This document shows positions 54,524 through 61,641 of a DNA stretch of 61,641 nucleotides, one piece after another. Origin of the DNA: Mediterraneibacter agrestimuris (GTDB lineage: Bacteria > Bacillota > Clostridia > Lachnospirales > Lachnospiraceae). The position numbers and the translations under genes were made by a program. Position 1 is the stretch's first letter. Each line of letters begins with the position of its first letter. The stretch covers positions 1 through 61,641 of the forward strand of contig NZ_CALPDG010000021.1 of NCBI RefSeq assembly GCF_943193195.1, read 5' to 3'. Below the pieces are notes generated by a model. It was not told the DNA's origin and did no database searches. It worked only from the letters and a program-made list of their open reading frames with translations.

Positions 54524-56806
54524 TTACTTTGATTTTTCCTGTATTCCCCAGAAGACTTTCTCAGCCGTAATCGGCAGTTCACGTATTCTCACACCGACCG
54601 CATTGCTGACTGCATTTGCAATCGCCGGAGATGGTGTGTTGATTACGATTTCTCCGATGGACTTCGCTCCAAACGGTCCTGTCGGCTCGTAACTGCTCTC
54701 GAAATCAACACGGATATTTCCCACATCCAGACGTGTCGGAATCTTATACTGCATAAAGGAATTGCTGTAATTCTTACCCTTCTCGTTATATACCACATCC
54801 TCGTAGAGCGCCATACCGATTCCCTGGGCAATGCCGCCTTCTGCCTGTACTCTCGCCAGATTCGGATTCACCAGAGTTCCGCAGTCAACAACTGCCACAT
54901 AGTCCATAAGTTCTACTTCACCGGTCTCTTTATCCACTTCCACCTCTGCCATACCAACCATGAACGGCGGTGGGGAAATCGGTGAGGAAAATGCCTCGCT
55001 GGCACTTAATGCATCCTCATTATTACACATCACATTGTTTCCGATTTCTGCACGGCTAATAGACTCGCCTGTTTTCAGATTCGTCACTTTTTCACCGTCA
55101 AACTCTACATCCTCTGCATCACAGCCAAGGTATTTTGCTCCCTTGGCGCTGATCTTCTCACGCAATATCTCACAGGTCTTTACCACTGCCATGCCTGTTA
55201 CATATGTGGTACTAGATGCATAAGACCCACAATCATACGGGGAAACATCCGTATCCACACCATGTACTACGATTTCATCCATACTACAGTCCAGACATTC
55301 TGCTGCAATCTGACTTAAAATTGTATCGCATCCCGTTCCCATATCCGTTGCGCCAACCATTAATGTATAGAAACCGTCATCATTGACTTTGATCGACACA
55401 GATGCGGTATCCAATGCTGAAATTCCAGAACCCTGCATCGTCATTGCCACACCGATTCCACGAACCTTTCCATTTCCGCAATCCTTTGCCGGATATTTCT
55501 CTTCCCAGCCAATCATTTCTTTCGCTTTCGCCAGACAGCGATCCAACGCACAGCTATTATTTATTTCATTATAATAAGCTGGCATGATCTGTCCTTCCTT
55601 GAGCAGATTCATCTCCCGCAGCTTCACCGGATCCATACCCATCTTTTCAGCAAGCTCTGTCACCGCAGATTCTACCGCAAAACACCCCTGTGTAGCTCCA
55701 TAGCCACGATATGCGCCCGCTGACATGGTATTTGTATAAACAACGTCATATACAAAACGAAATGCCTCCGCTTTGCCATACAGTGGAATCGATTTGTGAC
55801 CGGACAACCCAACTGTTGTTGGTCCGTGTTCTCCAAAAGCGCCTGTGTTGGATAATGTATAGACGTCAATCGCCTTGATGATACCTTCCTTATTTGCACC
55901 TATGCGCACATGCACTTCCATTTCATGACGCGGGGAAGATGCAATCATGGACTCTTCTCTTGTAAATATCATTTTTGCCGGCTTTCCCGTCATCCATGTA
56001 ACAAATGCGGGATACATTTCCATCACGGCTGTCTGTTTTGCCCCAAAACCGCCCCCGATCCGCGGCTTGATCACACGCACCTTAGACTTCGGAATATCCA
56101 GTGCAGTTGCCAGAATTCTTCTCACATGGAACGGAACCTGTGTGGAAGAAACAATATTCAGCCTCCCATATGTATCTTTATAGGAATATGCACGGAAGGT
56201 TTCCATCATTGCCTGCTGGTTGGCTTTGGTATGGTACACCTCGTCTACTATATAATCGCAGGATGCCAGAACCGCCTCCACATCTCCTTCCTCGCACTCT
56301 TCATGCGCACAGAGATTTCTCTGATTGTCAGCGCCTACCGGAAACAGACTCTTCCAATTATCTTCCGGATGTATCAAAATCGTGTTGTCCTTTGCCTGAT
56401 GAAAATCCAAAACAGGTTCCAATACTTCGTATTTCACCTTTATCAGCTTTAGTGCTTTCTTTACCGCTTCTTCATTTTCCCCCGCTACGATCGCAACCGG
56501 ATCTCCTACAAAACGCACTCTCTTGTCCAATATCAGACGGTCATAGGGACTCGGTTCAGGGTAAGTTTGTCCTGCCAGCGTAAACCGCTTATCCGGACAG
56601 TCCTTATATGTAAAAATCGCCTCAATCCCCGGTACAGCTTTCGCCCGGTTCAGATTGATATCCTCAATCAGCGCATGTGCGTGAGGACTTCTCAGCACTT
56701 TTACTACCAGACAGCCAGACGGCGCCAGATCATTGACATATACTCCCTTTCCAGTCACAAGCGCTTTATAATCCACTTTCGGTACTCCCCGATTGATATA
56801 CCTCAT
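54524..56806 (-). CDS. xanthine dehydrogenase-type molybdenum-binding subunit
   Basis: Catalytic subunit of a molybdenum hydroxylase. The 760 residues hold an N-terminal aldehyde-oxidase a/b hammerhead (about 15-125) and a molybdopterin-binding region with RIGGGFGAKQ (about 245), AYRGYGATQG and the catalytic Glu in GAKSIGE (about 727). It lies last in a three-gene operon and overlaps the 2Fe-2S gene by 4 bases. Substrate (xanthine, purine or other heterocycle) cannot be fixed from sequence alone. Confidence 0.94.
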   Translation of the reverse strand: MRYINRGVPKVDYKALVTGKGVYVNDLAPSGCLVVKVLRSPHAHALIEDINLNRAKAVPGIEAIFTYKDCPDKRFTLAGQTYPEPSPYDRLILDKRVRFVGDPVAIVAGENEEAVKKALKLIKVKYEVLEPVLDFHQAKDNTILIHPEDNWKSLFPVGADNQRNLCAHEECEEGDVEAVLASCDYIVDEVYHTKANQQAMMETFRAYSYKDTYGRLNIVSSTQVPFHVRRILATALDIPKSKVRVIKPRIGGGFGAKQTAVMEMYPAFVTWMTGKPAKMIFTREESMIASSPRHEMEVHVRIGANKEGIIKAIDVYTLSNTGAFGEHGPTTVGLSGHKSIPLYGKAEAFRFVYDVVYTNTMSAGAYRGYGATQGCFAVESAVTELAEKMGMDPVKLREMNLLKEGQIMPAYYNEINNSCALDRCLAKAKEMIGWEEKYPAKDCGNGKVRGIGVAMTMQGSGISALDTASVSIKVNDDGFYTLMVGATDMGTGCDTILSQIAAECLDCSMDEIVVHGVDTDVSPYDCGSYASSTTYVTGMAVVKTCEILREKISAKGAKYLGCDAEDVEFDGEKVTNLKTGESISRAEIGNNVMCNNEDALSASEAFSSPISPPPFMVGMAEVEVDKETGEVELMDYVAVVDCGTLVNPNLARVQAEGGIAQGIGMALYEDVVYNEKGKNYSNSFMQYKIPTRLDVGNIRVDFESSYEPTGPFGAKSIGEIVINTPSPAIANAVSNAVGVRIRELPITAEKVFWGIQEKSK

Positions 56807-57291
56807 GCCTGTACCTCCTCTCCCGCTGCCTGAAACTGCATCCGCTTTGCTTTCATATATTTCTGGATCGCACGAAGCTGTCCCATATATCCGGTGCAGC
56901 GGCAGAGATTGCCCGCCAGATATTCTTTCATCTCGCCAATCGTCGGATTATCCAGTTCACGAACCATTGCTAATACACTCATGATAAATCCCGGTGAGCA
57001 GAAACCGCACTGTTCTGCTCCTTCCTCCGCCAGAAATCTGCCAAATTCTGCCGCCTCTTCCTGTAAACCCTCCAATGTGGTCACTTCCTGACCATCTACA
57101 CCTGCCGCCAGTACAGAACATGACAGCCGTGTCTTGTTGTTGATCCACACCGTACACAGTCCACAGTTCGTTGTCTCACAGCCGCACTTAACACTGACAC
57201 AGCCAAGTTTACGCAGAACATCCAGCAAAATACTGTCGCCGGCTACTTCTGCTGCCACTTGCTTTCCATTTAACCGAAACTGTATTTCCAT
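56803..57291 (-). CDS. xanthine dehydrogenase-type 2Fe-2S subunit
   Basis: Electron-transfer subunit of 162 residues with two 2Fe-2S clusters. The N-terminal plant-ferredoxin type is CGCETTNCGLC plus a later Cys (about 38-60). The C-terminal helical type is CGFCSPGF and CRCTGY (about 96-135). It lies between the FAD and molybdenum subunits, directly adjoining the former and overlapping the latter by ATGA, so all three are translated together. Confidence 0.96.
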   Translation of the reverse strand: MEIQFRLNGKQVAAEVAGDSILLDVLRKLGCVSVKCGCETTNCGLCTVWINNKTRLSCSVLAAGVDGQEVTTLEGLQEEAAEFGRFLAEEGAEQCGFCSPGFIMSVLAMVRELDNPTIGEMKEYLAGNLCRCTGYMGQLRAIQKYMKAKRMQFQAAGEEVQA

Positions 57292-58095
57292 CTATCGTCC
57301 CTCCGTAATGATTGATTCCATGGCGCGCATAACCAGTACTTGCGCCAGATGCTTCCGATATCTTGAACTGGCACGCATATTGGAGCCATACCGGAAGCCG
57401 TCCGCAACTTCCTTTGCATACGCTTCAAGCTGTTCTTTCGTTGTTTCCGCCGAAATGCGCCACTCCTTCTCGATGAGAGCCGCATGCATTGGTCTTGCCC
57501 CAATTGAAAAATACCAGCATTCTTTTCCATGTACCTCTCCGGTCACTACCGCACAGGTCAGCACAGGAAAATCCGTCTTTGTCCGGCGGACAGAGAGATA
57601 GCGCACTTTTCTCGGATTCTTTCTTATAATAATGGACAGAAGAATGTCCTTGTCCTTCTTTCTTTCAATAAATTCTCTGAGCCGGACCGTTCCTCCGTCA
57701 TACAACTCCACAAAAGTATCCATTGCCAGCAGGCAGGTCAGTACATCGGAAAAACCATATCTTCCATAAATGCTTCCGCCTACTGTCGCCTGATTCCGAA
57801 ACTGTACCCCTACGATATGCCGCACTGCCTCTGCCAGTGCATCCCCACAGTATGCTTTAATTTCCTCACTCTGTTCCAACTGACGTAAGGTACACATTGC
57901 CCCGATTTTAATCACATGATCCGTTTCTTCAATCTGATCCAGTCCCAGGCCAGACAGATCGATCATCGTCTTAACATTGGCATTCCCCAGACGCAGCCAC
58001 ATCATGCCGCCCATTACACGGCTGTTTCTTGCCTGATTCAGTTCATAGGCCTCTTCTAACGTCTTCGCTTTTACATAATTTTGAATCGTAAGCAA
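57292..58095 (-). CDS. xanthine dehydrogenase-type FAD-binding subunit
   Basis: 267-residue FAD subunit of the hydroxylase: FAD_binding_5 domain with RVMGGMMWLRLG (about 30) and NQATVGGSIYGRYGFSDVL (about 107-125), then a CO_deh_flav_C domain (about 160-265). First gene of the operon, so it probably sets expression. Electrons would flow from the molybdenum site through the 2Fe-2S clusters to this FAD. Confidence 0.94.
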   Translation of the reverse strand: MLTIQNYVKAKTLEEAYELNQARNSRVMGGMMWLRLGNANVKTMIDLSGLGLDQIEETDHVIKIGAMCTLRQLEQSEEIKAYCGDALAEAVRHIVGVQFRNQATVGGSIYGRYGFSDVLTCLLAMDTFVELYDGGTVRLREFIERKKDKDILLSIIIRKNPRKVRYLSVRRTKTDFPVLTCAVVTGEVHGKECWYFSIGARPMHAALIEKEWRISAETTKEQLEAYAKEVADGFRYGSNMRASSRYRKHLAQVLVMRAMESIITEGR

Positions 58096-58199
58096 AATAG
58101 AGCTCCTCCTGTTTTATCATTTGTTGTGCCGAATAGTTACTGTTATATCCTTTTTAAGCATATCATAACACCAAAAAAATATGTTGGCAACAAAAGAAA

Positions 58200-58237
58200 A
58201 AGCTTAGAAACACTTGATGTACAAAGTTTCTAAGCTT
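58200..58237 (-). terminator. terminator of tRNA-Trp
   Basis: AAGCTTAGAAAC / GTTTCTAAGCTT form a 12-bp perfect stem with a 14-base loop; TTTTCTTTTG follows on the minus strand, 8 bases after the tRNA. Confidence 0.88.
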
Positions 58238-58244
58238 TTTTCAG

Positions 58245-58315
58245 CAGGGGATGAGAGAATCGAACTCCCACCAAAGGTTTTGGAGACCCCTATCATACCA
58301 TTTGACCAATCCCCT
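58245..58315 (-). tRNA. tRNA-Trp (anticodon CCA)
   Basis: 71 bases fold as a cloverleaf: acceptor AGGGGAT / ATCCCCT with discriminator G, D stem GTCA / TGAT, and anticodon loop CTCCAAA giving CCA. The T arm is GGGAG, TTCGATT, CTCTC. Two G-T pairs lie in the anticodon stem. No CCA tail is encoded. It has its own consensus promoter and terminator. Confidence 0.93.
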
Positions 58316-58337
58316 ATAATGTTACCGAACATCAATT

Positions 58338-58366
58338 ATTATATCCGTAACATCTTCTTTTGTCAA
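58338..58366 (-). promoter_or_regulatory. consensus promoter of tRNA-Trp
   Basis: Minus-strand TTGACA (58361-58366), 17 bases, TATAAT (58338-58343), both perfect consensus hexamers. The -10 lies between the arms of a 7-bp dyad, ATGTTAC / GTAACAT (58319-58325, 58347-58353). Confidence 0.9.
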
Positions 58367-58442
58367 GAAATTTTTACAAATAACCTTATCTATAACCTTA
58401 AATGTCTTAATACAATTGACCGCCATTTTTATCTACAAGGAC

Positions 58443-58471
58443 TTTCCAAGGACTTATAGCTATGCTATAAT
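58443..58471 (+). promoter_or_regulatory. sulP promoter
   Basis: -35 TTTCCA (58443-58448), 17 bases, -10 TATAAT (58466-58471). A start near 58478 makes the ATG at 58484 almost leaderless and supports the later ATG at 58535. Confidence 0.55.
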
Positions 58472-58534
58472 CTTTTTGCTATATTGATGTCATCGACATC
58501 AAAAACATGCAAAAGAGGAGTATTATCTACTATT

Positions 58535-60187
58535 ATGGAAACTTTGAAACCTATGTTATTTACGACACTCAAGAACTACAGCCGTGCGCAGTTCATCAAA
58601 GACATCACTGCCGGAATCATCGTAGCAATCATCGCACTTCCACTGTCCATCGCTCTTGCGCTTGCCTCAGGCGTTGGTCCAGAAGCAGGTATCTTTACAG
58701 CAATCGTTGCAGGATTTTTCGCCTCTGCCCTTGGTGGAAGCACAGTGCAGATTTCCGGTCCTACTGCGGCATTTGCAACCATCGTTGCCGGAATCGTCGC
58801 TGCCGATGGCATTGACGGTCTGATCGTTTCTACTATCCTGGCAGGTATCTTCCTGATCGTAATGGGACTGTGTCACTTCGGAAGCTTGATTAAATTTATC
58901 CCGTTTACAATTACTACTGGATTTACCTCTGGTATTGCAGTTACGATCGTCATTGGACAGCTTAAAGACTTTTTCGGTCTTACCTATCCAGAAGGTGTAA
59001 GCCCAATTGAAACGTTAGAAAAACTGGAAGTCTTTTTCCAGAATCTTACTACTATAAATATAGATGCCTTGATCGTAGGCGGAGTCAGCCTTGCAATCCT
59101 GCTTCTCTCCCCAATGGTCTTCAAAAAGATTCCAGGTTCACTTCTAGCGGTGATCGGCGGTATCTTAATGGTAAAATTCCTGCCTCTAAAGGCAAATACG
59201 ATCGGAGACCTCTATACGATCAGCAATAGCCTTCCATCCTTTAAGCTTCCAGAACTGAATCTGGAACTACTGCAGGCGGCTGTACCAAACGCATTTACCA
59301 TCGCTATTCTGGCTGCAATCGAGTCACTGCTTTCCTGTGTTGTTGCAGACGGTATGACGGGCAGCAAACACCGCTCAGACATGGAGCTTGTTGCGCAGGG
59401 TGCAGGTAACGTAGCTTCTGCATTATTTGGCGGAATCCCCGCTACCGGCGCAATCGCAAGAACAGCGGCTAACATCAAAAATGGCGGACGCACCCCAATC
59501 GCAGGTATGGTTCACTCTGTCACGCTGGTCATCGTCCTCGTAATATTAATGCCTTACGCAGGACTGATTCCAATGCCAACCATTGCCGCCATCCTCTTCG
59601 TAGTCGCTTATAATATGTGTCAGTGGCGCGTATTTGTCCGTCAGTTAAAAACATCTACCAAGAGCGACATTGCCGTTCTTTTGATTACTTTTGTACTGAC
59701 CATCGCCTTCGACCTGGTCATTGCAATTGAGGTCGGTATGATATTAGCCTGTCTGCTCTTTATCAAACGTATGAGCGATGAGACTCAGGTACGCGGCTGG
59801 ACTTATGTCGACCATGACAGTGCAAAAATGAAGGAGCATTTACAGGAACTCCCGATCCAGATCCGCGTATATGAAATTACAGGACCACTGTTCTTCGGCG
59901 CGGCAGACGCCATTGAGCGTATCATCGTCAAGGAATTCACTGCCTGTCTGGTACTGCGTATGCGAAGCGTTCCCGCCCTCGACAGTACCGCATTAAACGC
60001 CCTGACGGATCTCGTAAACTTCTGCAAGAGCAGGAATATCACTGTGGTATTCTCTCATGTAAACCAACAGCCGATGAAGGTGATGAGACATTCTAAATTT
60101 ACAGAGATCGTCGGTGAAGAAAACTTCTGTCCAAACATCACGGCAGCCTTGAAACGTGCGGAAGAAGTAATAAAAACTGGTAAGTAA
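58535..60187 (+). CDS. SulP-family anion transporter with STAS domain
   Basis: Membrane transporter for sulfate, bicarbonate or related anions. The 550 residues show DITAGIIVAIIALPLSIALA (about 23-42), GGSTVQISGPTAAF and TGAIARTAANIKNGG, across about twelve helices. A cytoplasmic STAS domain follows (about 430-545). ATG at 58535 gives the normal family N-terminus, although the GAGGAG upstream is rather far (about 16 bases). The substrate is not set; molybdate transport by SulP relatives is known in eukaryotes only. Confidence 0.92.
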   Translation: METLKPMLFTTLKNYSRAQFIKDITAGIIVAIIALPLSIALALASGVGPEAGIFTAIVAGFFASALGGSTVQISGPTAAFATIVAGIVAADGIDGLIVSTILAGIFLIVMGLCHFGSLIKFIPFTITTGFTSGIAVTIVIGQLKDFFGLTYPEGVSPIETLEKLEVFFQNLTTINIDALIVGGVSLAILLLSPMVFKKIPGSLLAVIGGILMVKFLPLKANTIGDLYTISNSLPSFKLPELNLELLQAAVPNAFTIAILAAIESLLSCVVADGMTGSKHRSDMELVAQGAGNVASALFGGIPATGAIARTAANIKNGGRTPIAGMVHSVTLVIVLVILMPYAGLIPMPTIAAILFVVAYNMCQWRVFVRQLKTSTKSDIAVLLITFVLTIAFDLVIAIEVGMILACLLFIKRMSDETQVRGWTYVDHDSAKMKEHLQELPIQIRVYEITGPLFFGAADAIERIIVKEFTACLVLRMRSVPALDSTALNALTDLVNFCKSRNITVVFSHVNQQPMKVMRHSKFTEIVGEENFCPNITAALKRAEEVIKTGK

Positions 60188-60197
60188 TACATCCAAC

Positions 60198-60304
60198 AAA
60201 GGGGCTGTCTGGAAATGGCAGATTTACTACAATATATACTGGAGTTTATTCAGACTCATAACCGCATATTGTATGTGAAGTCTATTTTCCGACTGCCCCT
60301 TTTC
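60198..60304 (+). repeat. 105-bp inverted-repeat structure after sulP
   Basis: AAAGGGGCTGTCTGGAAA (60198-60215) faces TTTCCGACTGCCCC with a T run (to 60304). The arms pair over about 16 bases around a 70-base centre. It may be the sulP terminator with a long loop, or a small MITE-like remnant. The rest of the 396-base gap (60305-60489) shows nothing recognisable. Confidence 0.5.
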
Positions 60305-60489
60305 CTATTGTCTGAACCACATTTGTGAGTCTGCCTTTATCATACTCTGCCTCCGCTGATTTGCTCCATCTTCCCATCTTTTTCTTTGAGTATAAGTTCA
60401 TACATTGTAATTGATAACTATGTTTTCACAATTCATACAACTCTAAACGGAGATGCGTAATGCAGTTTCTTTTATTTCCCATCAAAAAA

Positions 60490-60517
60490 ATGGCAGATGC
60501 TTTTAAGCACCTGCCAT
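60490..60517 (-). terminator. dapA terminator
   Basis: On the minus strand ATGGCAGGTGC, six bases, GCATCTGCCAT (one G-T pair) is followed by TTTTTTT. Confidence 0.85.
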
Positions 60518-60583
60518 ATCACACTTACTATTCATTTTTAATGATCCCGCCGCCCGGCTCTGTCCTGCTGTTTAGACACTCAT

Positions 60584-61468
60584 TTACAAAAGACCAAATT
60601 CCTGCATTGCTTTCTTAAGAACTGCCTCGTGCTGCGGTTCAATCTCTGTCAATGGCCCCCGAAGCGGTCCGCACCCTTTTCCCATCAGATTCATCGCCGC
60701 CTTTACCGGAATCGGATTCACTTCACAGAACAACGCATCACACAACGGCAATGCCTTCAGCTGCATCTGACAACTGCCTTCGGTATCTCCGCTCAAATAC
60801 TTGTATACCATATCATGAACATAAGTCGGCGCGATATTAGACAATACAGAGATAACGCCAATACCTCCGAGAGACAAAAGCGGCACAACCTGATCGTCAT
60901 TTCCAGAATACATATCAATGTTACCGTCACACAGATGCATAATCTTTGCCACTGTACTGATGTCCCCTGAAGCTTCTTTGATACCAACAACATATTCTGT
61001 ATCTTTCACCAGCTTTGCAATGGTTTCCGGCTGCAGACTACATCCAGTACGGCTTGGTACATTGTAGAGAATCGCCGGTATCTTTGCTTCATCAGTAATC
61101 TTTGTATAGTGTGCAATCAATCCATTCTGTGTCGCTTTGTTATAGTAAGGAGTCACAAGAAGTATTCCCTCTGCTCCTGCCTCAGCTGCTTCCTTGGACA
61201 TCTGCACGGCTGTCGCTGTACAATTAGAACCGGTTCCCGCAATCACCGGAACTCTATGGTTCACACGTTCAATCGTAAAACGGATAACATCCATGTGCTC
61301 TTCCTCTGACATAGTTGCAGACTCACCTGTTGTTCCGCAAATAATAATAGAATCCGTCTGTCCACTGATCTGCTCTTCCAGAATCTCTTCCAATTTCTCA
61401 TAATTTACTTCTAAATTATTCTTCATCGGTGTAACAATTGCTACACCTGCACCCTTAAAAATAGCCAC
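60584..61468 (-). CDS. dapA: 4-hydroxy-tetrahydrodipicolinate synthase
   Basis: Condenses pyruvate and aspartate semialdehyde in the lysine and diaminopimelate pathway; the product line also feeds spore dipicolinate. The 294 residues carry TTGESATMSEEEH (about 46), the Tyr in YNVPSRTGC (about 135) and the Schiff-base Lys in GIKEASGDI (about 162). Length and motifs fit DapA rather than other NAL-family aldolases. Single gene with its own promoter and terminator. Confidence 0.96.
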   Translation of the reverse strand: MAIFKGAGVAIVTPMKNNLEVNYEKLEEILEEQISGQTDSIIICGTTGESATMSEEEHMDVIRFTIERVNHRVPVIAGTGSNCTATAVQMSKEAAEAGAEGILLVTPYYNKATQNGLIAHYTKITDEAKIPAILYNVPSRTGCSLQPETIAKLVKDTEYVVGIKEASGDISTVAKIMHLCDGNIDMYSGNDDQVVPLLSLGGIGVISVLSNIAPTYVHDMVYKYLSGDTEGSCQMQLKALPLCDALFCEVNPIPVKAAMNLMGKGCGPLRGPLTEIEPQHEAVLKKAMQEFGLL

Positions 61469-61507
61469 TGTTATTCACGTTCCTTTTCCTATATTTATTC
61501 ATAAAAA

Positions 61508-61536
61508 GGATAACATCGAACAAGGTGCATTGTCAA
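61508..61536 (-). promoter_or_regulatory. dapA promoter
   Basis: Minus-strand -35 TTGACA (61531-61536), 17 bases, -10 TTATCC (61508-61513). The -35 is perfect and the -10 weak. Confidence 0.5.
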
Positions 61537-61565
61537 GAAAGTTATCACTTCTTTTCTGCATCCTC

Positions 61566-61629
61566 GTAACAGTTCAGCCTTTCGGCTGCACTGTTACTCA
61601 AAACAGTCCACCGGACTGTTTTATCGCAT
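61566..61629. repeat. dispersed palindromic repeat, copy C
   Basis: Module 1 (61566-61597): GTAACAGTTCAGCC, TTTC, GGCTGCACTGTTAC, a well-paired hairpin. Module 2: AACAGTCC, ACC, GGACTGTT, then TTATCGCAT. This is the best-preserved copy and shows both hairpins clearly. Confidence 0.8.
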
Positions 61630-61641
61630 GCTTGGCAACTG

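Noticed and set aside
54524-58095. Selenium-dependent xanthine dehydrogenase
   Set aside because: Sequence and context fit a molybdenum hydroxylase, but the selenium-maturation genes (yqeB, yqeC, selD) are not in the window, so selenium use is not supported.
58245-58315. tRNA-Gly (TCC) reading of the tRNA
   Set aside because: Shifting the anticodon by one base would lose the invariant U33. CCA with discriminator G fits tRNA-Trp.

Overview
The window looks like chromosome of a spore-forming, anaerobic Lachnospiraceae-type Firmicute (inference). The signs are CIRCE-controlled groESL, CodY next to topA-dprA-yifB, pyruvate formate-lyase, the yrrM/yrrO tRNA pair, ThiI-NifS, IreB, MtaB, RNase J, DUF4317 and a sporulation sigK gene. 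Most genes are on the minus strand and belong to ordinary core operons.

Layout. 1-2.6 kb: groEL, groES and a small unknown gene. 2.6-8.3 kb: codY, topA, dprA, yifB. 8.7-16.4 kb: one long minus-strand molybdenum cluster (xdhC, a MocA-ModE fusion, a MoeA-like gene, moaA, mogA, modA, modB, modC). 16.6-22.1 kb: the most unusual locus, a sporulation sigma-K gene cut in two by a 4,860-bp site-specific element. 22.1-26 kb: NhaC antiporter, PqqD-like protein, OPT transporter. 26-32.6 kb: tRNA modification, RNase J, DUF1292, RuvX, IreB, MtaB and an HPr-like protein. 32.6-37.6 kb: thiI, nifS, rsmE, prmA, moaC. 37.9-50.5 kb: SLH/L,D-transpeptidase surface protein, AGCS symporter, a MarR-controlled heterodimeric ABC exporter, DUF4317, MATE exporter, DAO-Rieske oxidoreductase, rubredoxin. 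50.6-61.6 kb: pflAB, a GNAT enzyme, a three-subunit molybdenum hydroxylase, tRNA-Trp, SulP transporter, dapA.

The sigK locus. The 5' part (region 2) ends at a codon AAT at 16899 and the 3' part (regions 3-4) resumes at AAT at 21759, in the same frame and at the codon equivalent to the Bacillus subtilis skin insertion point (recalled, not aligned). The interruption carries a large serine recombinase whose stop codon sits on the right junction. The two ends carry matching inverted motifs (CTATCCTC, six bases, ATGCGTTT), so closing the element into a circle rebuilds a 50-bp dyad-symmetric attP around a central AA, as expected for a large serine integrase. Excision would restore a 205-residue sigma-K with no pro-sequence. 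The element is far smaller than the B. subtilis skin (about 48 kb). It carries a DUF4143 ATPase plus decayed mobile-element genes. Circularisation would also remove the recombinase stop codon and extend its frame by 93 codons.

Molybdenum theme. Molybdate uptake (modABC), cofactor synthesis (moaA, mogA, moeA-like, and moaC 20 kb away), cofactor maturation (xdhC, mocA-modE) and a xanthine-dehydrogenase-type enzyme (38 kb away) are all in the window and probably serve each other. No moaD, moaE or selenium-insertion genes are present here.

A dispersed palindromic repeat occurs three times (10591, 35099, 61566), always just outside genes.
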